DNA of 64,000 nucleotides from Mesorhizobium sp. AR10 (lineage in GTDB: Bacteria; Pseudomonadota; Alphaproteobacteria; Rhizobiales; Rhizobiaceae), in contig NZ_CP080524.1 of assembly GCF_024746795.1 (NCBI RefSeq), positions 5,806,001 to 5,870,000 of the forward strand. Reading direction: 5' to 3'. The notes beneath the pieces were generated by a model. It was not told where the DNA came from. It saw only the letters and a list, made by a program, of their open reading frames with translations, and did not search any database. Shown here in pieces: positions 8,468 through 16,334 of the stretch. Positions within the stretch are counted from its first letter, which is position 1, and each line of letters begins with the position of its first letter. The position numbers and the translations under genes were made by a program.

Positions 8468-9721
8468 TCACTTGCAGCCGTTCTTGGCCCATTTGCCCAA
8501 CGCCACCTTGAACCGCGTGCCCAACGGATGCTCCAGGCGCAACACGGAAATATCACTGGTGACATAGTTCTGCGCCTGATCGCACAGCCGCTCCTCGGTC
8601 CATTGATGGCAGCCGCTGCAGTGGTTGTCCCAGACCGACTTGTCTAGGCCTTCGACCGGACTGAAGCGCGGCTTTCCCTGGATGAGCTGGGCGATGCTCT
8701 TGCCGTCGATCGCAGGATCGCCGAAGTCGATTGGAATATCGAAAAGGACAGGAGCGTCCGATTCCAGCTTCGGAATTTTCTGGCGCAGCTGGTCGAGCGC
8801 TGCCTGCGCACCGGCATCGGAGCCAGGTGGGGTAGCCGCGCCGGCTGCATTGCTGCGCGCTTGCGAATTGCCTTCGATCGATGCGGCGTCGGAGTCGCCG
8901 ACGATCAGCGGCGCATTGAGATTGACCTTGTGAAGGACGACATCGGTTGTCAGGGACACATTGGCCCACGGCCTCTGACGGCCGGCGGTCGCCTTGAACA
9001 CATCTGATGTGACCCGGTTCATCGCTTCGGTGATCGAAACGTTGGCCTGGCCGATATGCGCAAGCAGGGCTGTCGTGAAGGGCGAATGCTCGCCTGATCC
9101 GTCATAGGCCACCTGATTGGGGCCGGCGGCGAAGGCGACGAGCGTGCCGGCGCCGCCGTTTTCTATCTGGATTTCGGCCAGGCCGCTGCTTGCCGTGCTG
9201 ATGCCGCCGCTCTCCTTGGCCAGCGCATCGGCGAGAGGATTGTCACGGCATGCGTCAAGGAACACCAGCCGGATGCTGGTTTCGCGCGACATCTGTCGCA
9301 AAATGAAATCCACCTGCACGGCTTCGAAGTCGAGGGAGGTTTCGTCCTCCAGCGCCGCATCGACGGGAAGCAGGTAGTTGTTTCCAGAGACCTGCAATCC
9401 GTGGCCCGCATAGAAGAAAAGCGCGATATCGGCGCCGCGCACCTGTTTTGCAAATTGGCCGATTTTCTCCTGCGTTTGCGCTTTGGTGAGATCGAAACCG
9501 GAGATGACTTCAAAGTTCAACTTCTCCAGGCGATCGGACATCGCCTGGGCGTCGCTCACTGGATTGGGCAGCACCGGCGCGTTCTGGTAGTGAGAATTGC
9601 CGAGCACCAGGGCGATGCGGCGTTCGGCATTGGCAACGGTCACCGTCAAAACCAGCGCAAGCACGGCCAGACCGAGGCCCCGCATGAGGCCGCCGCAACT
9701 CGCAATCGGATCGAAACGCAC
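8468..9721 (-). CDS. Caspase-like (peptidase C14) exported protein with C-terminal CxxCH motif
   Basis: A 417-residue protein from a GTG at 9721 with AGGGGAG just upstream; an ATG at 9685 would give a cleaner signal peptide. The caspase fold runs from about residue 33, with RRIALVLGNSHY, catalytic His107 in FYAGHG and Cys158 in LDACRDNP. After a linker, the last 60 residues contain CSGCHQW (residues 368-372), the pattern of covalent haem attachment in c-type cytochromes, plus two further cysteines. It lies 12 bases downstream of the YceI-OmpA gene and is probably co-transcribed. The protease call is firm; haem binding is only a possibility, because no distal Met/His ligand or cytochrome fold is evident. 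Confidence 0.9.
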   Translation of the reverse strand: MRFDPIASCGGLMRGLGLAVLALVLTVTVANAERRIALVLGNSHYQNAPVLPNPVSDAQAMSDRLEKLNFEVISGFDLTKAQTQEKIGQFAKQVRGADIALFFYAGHGLQVSGNNYLLPVDAALEDETSLDFEAVQVDFILRQMSRETSIRLVFLDACRDNPLADALAKESGGISTASSGLAEIQIENGGAGTLVAFAAGPNQVAYDGSGEHSPFTTALLAHIGQANVSITEAMNRVTSDVFKATAGRQRPWANVSLTTDVVLHKVNLNAPLIVGDSDAASIEGNSQARSNAAGAATPPGSDAGAQAALDQLRQKIPKLESDAPVLFDIPIDFGDPAIDGKSIAQLIQGKPRFSPVEGLDKSVWDNHCSGCHQWTEERLCDQAQNYVTSDISVLRLEHPLGTRFKVALGKWAKNGCK

Positions 9722-9733
9722 CGGCTCCCCTGT

Positions 9734-10855
9734 TCAGTTGACGAGCGGCGTGGCGGAAAACTCAATGCGCCGGTTCAGCGCCTTGTCCTTTGCCGTATCG
9801 TTCGGAGCGACCGGCCGGTCTTCGCCGTAGCCGGAAACCGTGATCTGTGCCGAGGGAATTCCCGCAGCGAGGATCGCTTCGGCGACTGCTTCAGCCCGCC
9901 GCTCAGACAGAATTCTGTTCGCCGTCGGCGAGCCGTCCGAATCGGTATGGCCAGACACTTCGACCTTCAGTTTCGGGCATTTGCCGACGACGTCGACCAC
10001 CTCGGCCAACAGCGGGCGGCTTTTTTCGTCGAGCCGCGCGCTTGCCGGGCGGAAATAGATGGCTCCGGTGCGGGAAAGCACCGCAAACCTGTTCATGCAC
10101 TCATCCGCGCTGAAGGCCGTTTTCGCGGCATCGGTGGCGACTGGTCCGACGTCGGCTGCAGCGCCAGTGGCTGCCGCAACGGCTGGCGGCGGAGCGACTT
10201 TTGCGCCGTCAGCGTTAAAGACGAAGTCGAAGGAGACCGACGCGGTGGGCACGATGCTGCTGACATTGGCGGCTTGCTGAAGCTTCTCAACGTTGGGAAG
10301 CAGGCCAAAGTCCTCGACATGCACCGCGACCGGGGCGTCCGAAGCGATCGACACCATGCTATCTGTAATCATGGTCACGACGACGTTGGCCTCAAGGTCC
10401 TTGTCGACACCATGCAGGCTGAGTCGGAATGGAATATGCGCGGTCATCCGGCGCTTGGTTGCAAGATCGGCGAAAGCTGCAGGATCCACCTTCGCGGTCA
10501 CTTCCGCCGTCGGGTATTTGAACGTCTCGAAGAAGAGAAAACGCATGCGGACATTGCGAAGATCGATGCCGGTGTCGACCGAGTTGAGATCGAAGCTGAC
10601 CTTGGCGGCGCCGTCTGATGTGAGGGTGCCGGAGAGGTTCCTGATCTTGTTGGTCTCTACGATGGTGTTCTTCTTCACCGATTGGTAGGTGAGGGTCGAG
10701 TTTGCCGGGTCGAGCGTCCAGTTCGGCTGTGCATTCGCCGCCTCCGGTCCGAGCAACGACAGCCCGAACACAGCGACGACCAGACCGATGGCCGCTATGC
10801 GCCAGCTCTTTGAAATCGATCTTTCCTGCCGAACGAATCCGACGAACCCGAACAT
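9734..10855 (-). CDS. YceI-OmpA fusion envelope protein
   Basis: A 373-residue protein; the ATG at 10855 is the probable start (in-frame start at 10897 is possible), followed by a hydrophobic segment ending in EAANAQ that acts as signal or anchor. The N-terminal half resembles the YceI lipocalin-like fold: WTLDPANSTLTYQSVKK, SFDLNSVDTGID, and the FFETFKYPTAEVTA strand. An Ala/Pro linker precedes a C-terminal OmpA peptidoglycan-binding domain (IYFRPASARL, VSGHTDSDGSPTANRILSER, YGEDRPVAPN, LNRRIEF). YceI proteins bind isoprenoid-like lipids, so this protein may tie a lipid carrier to the wall. It precedes the CxxCH caspase-like gene in one transcript. Confidence 0.88.
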   Translation of the reverse strand: MFGFVGFVRQERSISKSWRIAAIGLVVAVFGLSLLGPEAANAQPNWTLDPANSTLTYQSVKKNTIVETNKIRNLSGTLTSDGAAKVSFDLNSVDTGIDLRNVRMRFLFFETFKYPTAEVTAKVDPAAFADLATKRRMTAHIPFRLSLHGVDKDLEANVVVTMITDSMVSIASDAPVAVHVEDFGLLPNVEKLQQAANVSSIVPTASVSFDFVFNADGAKVAPPPAVAAATGAAADVGPVATDAAKTAFSADECMNRFAVLSRTGAIYFRPASARLDEKSRPLLAEVVDVVGKCPKLKVEVSGHTDSDGSPTANRILSERRAEAVAEAILAAGIPSAQITVSGYGEDRPVAPNDTAKDKALNRRIEFSATPLVN

Positions 10856-11001
10856 GGATGCCCCCGTCTTGTGACAACAGACCTCAGTTCCGATCACGGC
10901 GGTCGAACGCAGTGTCGCTGGTCAGCATAGAACATCTGATTTTGCTTTGCGAGTAGCGCCCATGCCTGGCGCAAGACAATAGAGATCGCTGTTCGATCTC
11001 T

Positions 11002-11838
11002 TTACAAACTCCACATCCGCTTGGCGTTGGCAGAGAGCAATTTCGTGCGTTCGTCGGCACTTGCACCGTCAAGCAGCGCATATGTCGCCGCCACCCAGGT
11101 CGCAAGTCCGCCGCCAAGCGTGCAGACCGGCCAGTCGCTGCCCCACACCACGCGGTCCCAGCCGAAACATCGGATGGCGTGTTCGACATAGGGGCGCAAG
11201 GTTTCGACGGTCCAGGATCCGGTATCCGCATAGGCGACGACACCGGAGATCTTGCCGATGACATTGGGACGCCGTGCGATCTCGGCCATATGCTCGCGCC
11301 ACGGATGCTCATTGCTGCCCTTGATGTCGGGCACGCCGCAATGGTCGAGCACGAACTGAACGTCCGGTGCGAGATCCGCGAGTGCGATCGCCGCGGGGAT
11401 CTGATGCGGGAGAACGACGAGATCGAAGGTCAGGCCGGTGCCGGCAAGGCGCTTGATGTTTTCGCGAAACAGCGCGGCTTCCGAAAGGCCGTCCGGCATG
11501 ACGTGGAGCACGCGGCGAAACCCCTTGACGAAGGGATCGGCCCGCTGGCGTTCGAGATAGGCGGCAAAGCCCGGCTCCTCCGGACGGCAGGAGGCGATGG
11601 CGCCGCGCAGCAAGCTGCCCTTCTGTTGCGACTGCGTCTTCACATGGCTGGTTTCAGCCTCGATGTCGGCAGGATCGACATCGACTTCCATATGCAAGGC
11701 GGCCTCGATACCGGCACGGCGGGCCTGGATTGCATATTCGTCGTAGGAGTAGTCGCGGTTGAGCACTGGCACGCCGGCGAGCCAGGGATAGCGCAGCGCC
11801 GCAAGATCGATCAGGTGCAGATGGGTGTCGACGATCAT
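11002..11838 (-). CDS. Amidohydrolase 2-family metal-dependent hydrolase (lactonase-like)
   Basis: A 278-residue TIM-barrel hydrolase. The ATG at 11838 starts MIVDTHLHLIDLAALRYPWL, carrying the HxH metal motif at the N-terminus. Later landmarks are FVLDHCGVPD, KISGVVAYAD and WGSDWPVC, which supply further His/Asp ligands. The family includes sugar-lactone and dicarboxylic-lactone hydrolases and decarboxylases. It is the last gene of the leftward catabolic operon, 13 bases after the ThuA-like gene, and is a paralogue of the amidohydrolase at 17738-18679. Hydrolysis of a sugar-acid lactone is a reasonable guess; the substrate is unproven. Confidence 0.85.
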   Translation of the reverse strand: MIVDTHLHLIDLAALRYPWLAGVPVLNRDYSYDEYAIQARRAGIEAALHMEVDVDPADIEAETSHVKTQSQQKGSLLRGAIASCRPEEPGFAAYLERQRADPFVKGFRRVLHVMPDGLSEAALFRENIKRLAGTGLTFDLVVLPHQIPAAIALADLAPDVQFVLDHCGVPDIKGSNEHPWREHMAEIARRPNVIGKISGVVAYADTGSWTVETLRPYVEHAIRCFGWDRVVWGSDWPVCTLGGGLATWVAATYALLDGASADERTKLLSANAKRMWSL

Positions 11839-11851
11839 GACGGCGCTTTCC

Positions 11852-12505
11852 TCAAACAACAATCCGGCTGGCCCAAAGCGCGCCGCGCTCGAAGATCGTG
11901 CGCATCTGCGGCACGGCGAACTCATCGGCAGTGTGGCCGAGCGCGCTGTAGAAAACGCGGCCCTTGCCGTAACGGCGTTTCCAGACCACAGGCATGACAA
12001 CGCCATCGATGAAGTCGAGATGCTCGCCGGTAAAAGTCGTCGTCGCCAGCACCTCGTTGGTCGGGTCGACATGCATGTAATACTGCTCCGAACGATAGGC
12101 GAAACCATTGACGCCCTGCATGATCGGATCGTCTGGCCTGGTGATGTCGACGTGATAGTCGATGATGTTGCCGGGATGGGCGACCCACTGACCACCGGTC
12201 ATGAACTGATATTCCGTCTCGTTGCGAAAGCTGTCGCACATCGAGCCGTGAAAACCGGCAAGGCCGGTTCCGCCCCTGACGGCACTGGTGAGGTTTTCCA
12301 GCTCCGGCTTCTCGATCGTCGACATGGTGACTATGGGGATGATGAGATCGAGCTGCGATAGCTGCGGATCGGCAAGTGCCGAGGTCCCTTGCTCCAGGCG
12401 AACGTCGAAGCCGTGGCCGGTCAAGATCTCCTTGACGATGCCGGCGCTGCGGGCTGGAGTGTGACCTTCCCAACCGCCCCAGAAAATCAGTGCCGTCTTG
12501 CCCAT
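11852..12505 (-). CDS. ThuA-like protein
   Basis: A 217-residue protein with the class I glutamine-amidotransferase-like fold of the ThuA family: ALIFWGGWEGHTP at the N-terminus, a GGTGLAGFHGSMCDSF segment in the position of the nucleophile elbow, and GKGRVFYSALGHTADEF near the end. ThuA-family proteins accompany Gfo/Idh/MocA dehydrogenases in rhizobial sugar-utilisation operons, as here (the dehydrogenase ends 10 bases upstream). The founding ThuA is linked to trehalose/disaccharide 3-keto metabolism, so a role on a 3-keto sugar is plausible. No residue proves the exact reaction. Confidence 0.85.
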   Translation of the reverse strand: MGKTALIFWGGWEGHTPARSAGIVKEILTGHGFDVRLEQGTSALADPQLSQLDLIIPIVTMSTIEKPELENLTSAVRGGTGLAGFHGSMCDSFRNETEYQFMTGGQWVAHPGNIIDYHVDITRPDDPIMQGVNGFAYRSEQYYMHVDPTNEVLATTTFTGEHLDFIDGVVMPVVWKRRYGKGRVFYSALGHTADEFAVPQMRTIFERGALWASRIVV

Positions 12506-12515
12506 GATGTCGTTC

Positions 12516-13613
12516 CTATTCCAGAATTCCGAAGGGCAGGTCGGAGCGCATCGGCGCCGGCCTGACGCAGCCGTGCTTCAGGTCGATGCGCTGCCCGGTC
12601 TGCGCTGAACTGACGATCGATTCCATGATTTCCAGGACATGCAGGGAAAGGTCGAGACTGGCGCGGTGCTCCCGGCCGGACACGATCGCCTGTGCCATGT
12701 CGGCAAGGCCGAGGATGCGGTAGTTGCCGTCGCCATAGGGATGGACCTGATCGGCCAGCGTCCAGTCGCCCTTGCGCAGGCTGGTCCTGATGTCGCCCTG
12801 AAATTGGTTTGGATCGGAGACGATCATCGAGCCCGACGTGCCGTAGAGCTCGATGTGATTGTGATCGTGCTTCCACACGTCGAAGCTGGTGGTGATCGAG
12901 ACTGCAGCGCCATTCTCGAACGCCAGCAGGCCGGAAATATGGGTCGGCACCTCGACATCGATCGTCTGGCCCTCACGCGGTCCGGAGCCGATGGTGCGGG
13001 TGGCGTAGGATGCCTTTGCCTGTCCGGTCACCGATTTCACCGGTCCCAGAAGATTGACCAGGCAAGTGAGGTAATAGGGGCCCATGTCGAGCATCGGGCC
13101 GCCGCCCGCTTGGTAGTAGAAGTCCGGGTTTGGATGCCAGAGCTCGTGGCCCGGCACCTGCATGAAGGCCGAGCCGGCGACGATCGTTCCGATGATCCCC
13201 TCATCGACAAGCCGGCGCGCCGTCTGGTGGGCGCCGCCAAGGAAGGTATCTGGCGCGCAGCCGACGCGAACGCCTCGTTCGCGCGCTGCCGCGACGAGCC
13301 GCTCCGCGTCAGCAAGCGTCGTTGCCAGCGGCTTTTCCGAATAGACGTGCTTGCCTTGCGCCACGGCCTTCAGACCGACCGGCACATGATGTTGCGGCGT
13401 CGTCAGGTTGAGCACGATCTCGACGCGCGGCTCGGCCAGCAGCGCATCGACTGTCATCGCCACCAAGCCGTAGGCTACCGCCTTGGCTTCGGCTGCCGCC
13501 GGATTGATATCGGCGACGCCAACGATCTCAAGCACCGGAAATTTGGGCGATGCCTTCAGATAGGCATCCGAAATGTTGCCGCAGCCGATGATGCCGATAC
13601 CAATCTTGCGCAA
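12516..13613 (-). CDS. Gfo/Idh/MocA-family NAD(P)-dependent dehydrogenase
   Basis: A 365-residue two-domain oxidoreductase. The Rossmann motif GIGIIGCGNISDAYL is at the N-terminus, VYSEKPLATT marks the conserved EKP, and the C-terminal alpha/beta domain contains HPNPDFYYQAGGGPMLDMGP with the candidate catalytic histidine region. It is a close paralogue of the enzyme at 26451-27599, which carries the same HPNPxFYYQxGGGP block, so both may act on related polyols or sugars. It sits between an unrecognised barrel-like gene and the ThuA gene. Substrate specificity cannot be read from sequence. Confidence 0.9.
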   Translation of the reverse strand: MRKIGIGIIGCGNISDAYLKASPKFPVLEIVGVADINPAAAEAKAVAYGLVAMTVDALLAEPRVEIVLNLTTPQHHVPVGLKAVAQGKHVYSEKPLATTLADAERLVAAARERGVRVGCAPDTFLGGAHQTARRLVDEGIIGTIVAGSAFMQVPGHELWHPNPDFYYQAGGGPMLDMGPYYLTCLVNLLGPVKSVTGQAKASYATRTIGSGPREGQTIDVEVPTHISGLLAFENGAAVSITTSFDVWKHDHNHIELYGTSGSMIVSDPNQFQGDIRTSLRKGDWTLADQVHPYGDGNYRILGLADMAQAIVSGREHRASLDLSLHVLEIMESIVSSAQTGQRIDLKHGCVRPAPMRSDLPFGILE

Positions 13614-13698
13614 GGTCTTCTTCCTGATTGCGGCGACATTGATAGGGAAGCGGAACTGATTTGTCTCCCCTTTCCAGCCAGCGGATTTCGCCCTGGGA

Positions 13699-14880
13699 CT
13701 AATGCCCGAGCGCCGCGCCTACCCAATCGAGCCGCGTCGCGGGGACAAGGCCGTAATTGTAAAAATTGATGCCATCGACACCCGGCACCGTCGCCGGTTT
13801 GACCTTGGCGGCGAGGATCTCGGGACCTGCCATTTCCGGATAGAACAGCCGGTAACCGGTGCCGAGGAATTTCTCCGTTCCGAGCGCTGCGCGGCCGGCC
13901 GCCATCAGGCTGGCGACATCGCCGGCCTGCATGTCGTAGGCACACAGGATCGCTCCGTCGCAGACCTTGCCGAGTGCCGCGAGATCGCAGCCGCCGAGCC
14001 AGCCGTCTTTCAGGTCGATGATGACAATACGCGTTCTGGGGTCGGCGACTTCGCGCAGCTCGGCGACCAGGCTGGTCACCGGCTCGAACCGCCATAGCAG
14101 ATAGGCATGGAGCTCCGGCCAGGGCGCAAAGGCGTCGAGGCCGCTGGCGGGAAAGTCGGGAAAGCGCCGTTCGGGCACGGCGCGCTCGCAGGTCTCGACG
14201 ATCCATTGACTGACAAGCTTACGCGCCGCCTCGCCATCATCGCCGGCGCGAGCCGCACGCGCGAGGCAGGACGGACAGAAGCACAGCGACAAAAGAAAAT
14301 CGTCTTCCGGCGTCAGGCCGACACCATCCTTCTCGTGGTGATACTCGTGGGCGAAGCCCATGAAGGACGGACTTTCAAGCTCGATCCTGTCCGGCCTGTA
14401 GCTGTGAGAGATATCGGCGACCAGCGCACGAACATAGGCGCGCGCATCCGGATGCGACGGGCACAGATTGTAGTAGTTGGGATCGCCGAAGGCGTTGCGG
14501 GTGACGGCCTGCGGATGCAGCATCCCAAGGCGGGTATTGTGCAGGCAGACTGTCCAGCACGAGACTCCGAGCCCGCCCGCGTCGCGCCTGCGGACAAGCT
14601 CGCCGAGCACGTTGCCGCCCTCGGTGATCACGTCCGCCACTTTGGGCTGGATGGCGAGGCTGGCCCAGCGTGCCGCGGTTGGCTTGAAATAGATGGTACC
14701 GTCTTCCGGGAAGTAGGCTTTCCGACGCGGGCTGCGCGGCTGCAGGAAGCGCCCGGCATGGTACGACGTTGCCAGACTGATCATGCTGAGCCCGGCGCGC
14801 TCGACAATATCGCGTTCGACCGTCTCCAGCCCGATATCCTGGATGTCCCAGGGATAGGTCCACATGGATAGTTGTTGCAT
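13699..14880 (-). CDS. Unrecognised cytoplasmic protein, probably a (beta/alpha)8 glycosidase-like fold
   Basis: A 393-residue protein starting at MQQLSMWTYPWDIQDIGLET with no signal peptide. Visible features are a Cys-rich block CFCPSCLARA near residue 215, aromatic and acidic strand ends (RIELESPSFMGFAHEYHHEK), and alternating hydrophobic strands such as RIVIIDLKDGWLGG. CxCxxC blocks of this sort occur in some uncharacterised TIM-barrel glycoside-hydrolase-like proteins. It lies between the deacylase and dehydrogenase genes and reads the same way. I do not recognise the family; a glycosidase-like or isomerase-like role is inference from fold impression and context only. Confidence 0.75.
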   Translation of the reverse strand: MQQLSMWTYPWDIQDIGLETVERDIVERAGLSMISLATSYHAGRFLQPRSPRRKAYFPEDGTIYFKPTAARWASLAIQPKVADVITEGGNVLGELVRRRDAGGLGVSCWTVCLHNTRLGMLHPQAVTRNAFGDPNYYNLCPSHPDARAYVRALVADISHSYRPDRIELESPSFMGFAHEYHHEKDGVGLTPEDDFLLSLCFCPSCLARAARAGDDGEAARKLVSQWIVETCERAVPERRFPDFPASGLDAFAPWPELHAYLLWRFEPVTSLVAELREVADPRTRIVIIDLKDGWLGGCDLAALGKVCDGAILCAYDMQAGDVASLMAAGRAALGTEKFLGTGYRLFYPEMAGPEILAAKVKPATVPGVDGINFYNYGLVPATRLDWVGAALGH

Positions 14881-14936
14881 GGAATATCCTCAGTCCTGAT
14901 CCTAATGTCGGCGCATGGCCGGAGATGGCTTCATGG

Positions 14937-15947
14937 TCAGCCCTCGACCGGCTCGGCGACCTGCATCAGGCAATCTCCTGCCTCGCACATCGTGTGCAGC
15001 CGGCGCGACAGCACGATGCCGCTCTCTTCGAAATGCAAGGGTTCCTCGGCAAGGTCGAGCCGTTCGAGGTCGTGGTACCAGCCGGCTAATTGTCCGACGC
15101 CAACGCTGTCGCCCAACCTCACGGCGGGCTCGAACCAGCCGCGGCGGGTGGCGTAGAGACCCTGGCTGTGCCGGGACAGCGACAGCAGCCGCGTCGGTGC
15201 CGAAGGCTTTGACTCCGCACCAAGCACCGGCGCTTGGACCACGCCCAACGCAACCATCAGGCTGTCGAGCGCGCGGGCGGTGACCGCCATCGTATCGACC
15301 GTGGCAGTACCACCGCCGCCGAACTCGCCGCTGACGCCGATGGCGCCGGCCCGGCGGGCCGCGCCCATGGAGGTCGGCGAGGCCTGACCGTTATCGGCAA
15401 CGAACCCATAAGGCATGCCGAGCGTCCGCATCAGTTCCACCCCACGCACGTGGCGTTCGGGATCGGCATTGCGCTCGACCAGCGCGGTCGGCAGATGTTC
15501 CATCGACGTGCCGCCCGAATGAATGTCGAAGACGACATCGTGACGGGCAAACAGTTCCGTCTCGAGGAAATTGGCAAGCCGGCCTGTCGGCGTACCCGAC
15601 GGATCGCCGGGAAAGGCGCGGTTGAGGTTGCCGCTGTCGAGCGGCGAGCAGCGTTTGGCGGCCATCACCGCCGGCGCGTTCGCCATCGGCAGAATGGTGA
15701 TGCGGCCCTTGATCCGCTTTGGGTCAAGCCGTCGCACCAGCTTTGCCAGCGACAACTCGCCCTCATATTCGTCGCCGTGATTGCCGGCCATTAACAGCAG
15801 GGACGGGCCTTCGCCGTTGTGGATGAGGCAGATCGGCACCTTGACCTGGAAATAGGGCGAACGGTCGATCGAGAACGGAATGCTGAGATGGCTAAGCGTC
15901 TTGCCTTCCCGGTCGAAGTCGAGCGTATGGCTGAGGCCGGTGTGCAT
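14937..15947 (-). CDS. Succinylglutamate desuccinylase/aspartoacylase-family zinc deacylase
   Basis: A 336-residue M14-type carboxypeptidase-fold enzyme. The zinc ligands are visible in NHGDEYE (His and Glu) and FDIHSGG (His), and a candidate catalytic glutamate in GEFGGGG. The arginine-bearing GNLNRAFPGD motif is typical of the DoeB/AstE branch that removes acyl groups from N-acyl amino acids such as N-acetyl-diaminobutyrate. The stop is three bases from the RidA start zone (RidA ends 15951), so the two are co-transcribed with the PLP enzyme gene upstream. This points to release of an amino compound from an N-acylated substrate; the actual acyl group is unknown. Confidence 0.87.
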   Translation of the reverse strand: MHTGLSHTLDFDREGKTLSHLSIPFSIDRSPYFQVKVPICLIHNGEGPSLLLMAGNHGDEYEGELSLAKLVRRLDPKRIKGRITILPMANAPAVMAAKRCSPLDSGNLNRAFPGDPSGTPTGRLANFLETELFARHDVVFDIHSGGTSMEHLPTALVERNADPERHVRGVELMRTLGMPYGFVADNGQASPTSMGAARRAGAIGVSGEFGGGGTATVDTMAVTARALDSLMVALGVVQAPVLGAESKPSAPTRLLSLSRHSQGLYATRRGWFEPAVRLGDSVGVGQLAGWYHDLERLDLAEEPLHFEESGIVLSRRLHTMCEAGDCLMQVAEPVEG

Positions 15948-15950
15948 GGA

Positions 15951-16295
15951 TCAGACCGCCGCGACCGCGGTGATTTCGATGCGCAGATCAGGATCGGCCA
16001 AACGCGCCTCGACGCAGGCGCGCGCCGGCAGGCGGGCAGGGTCGACCCAGGCGTCGTAGACACTGTTCATGGCGTCGAAGTCGCCGATCTGCGGCAGGAA
16101 GATGTTGACCGCCACCAGCTTCGACTTGCTGCTGCCGGCCTCGACCAGCAGCGCCTCGACCTTGGCGAGCACGTCGCTCGTCTGGCTCTCTATGCCGGCC
16201 TTGCGGTCGTTGGCCACCTGGCCTGCTATGTGCACGAGGCCGCCATAGACCACCGCCTGCGACATGCGCGAGCCGGACTGAAAATACTTGATCAT
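15951..16295 (-). CDS. RidA-family enamine/imine deaminase
   Basis: A 114-residue protein with the Rid fold: SRMSQAVVYGGLVHIAGQVA at the N-terminus, a QTSDVLAKVEALL helix, VNIFLPQIGDFDAMN, and a C-terminal ARACVEARLADPDLRIEI with the arginine that binds the carboxylate of the imine. RidA enzymes hydrolyse reactive 2-aminoacrylate-type intermediates released by PLP dehydratases. Its place next to the DSD1-type PLP gene fits that function well. Standard length; no oddity. Confidence 0.92.
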   Translation of the reverse strand: MIKYFQSGSRMSQAVVYGGLVHIAGQVANDRKAGIESQTSDVLAKVEALLVEAGSSKSKLVAVNIFLPQIGDFDAMNSVYDAWVDPARLPARACVEARLADPDLRIEITAVAAV

Positions 16296-16334
16296 ATCGG
16301 ATCCTTTCGAGGTTCTCTTTTTTGGGGAATCTGG

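Noticed and set aside
5286..9721. Caspase-based antiphage defence
   Set aside because: No gasdermin, nucleotide sensor or NTPase partner is nearby, and both proteases carry export signals.
9401..10618. 405-codon plus-strand frame over the YceI-OmpA gene
   Set aside because: Antisense to two well-supported genes; no recognisable protein features.
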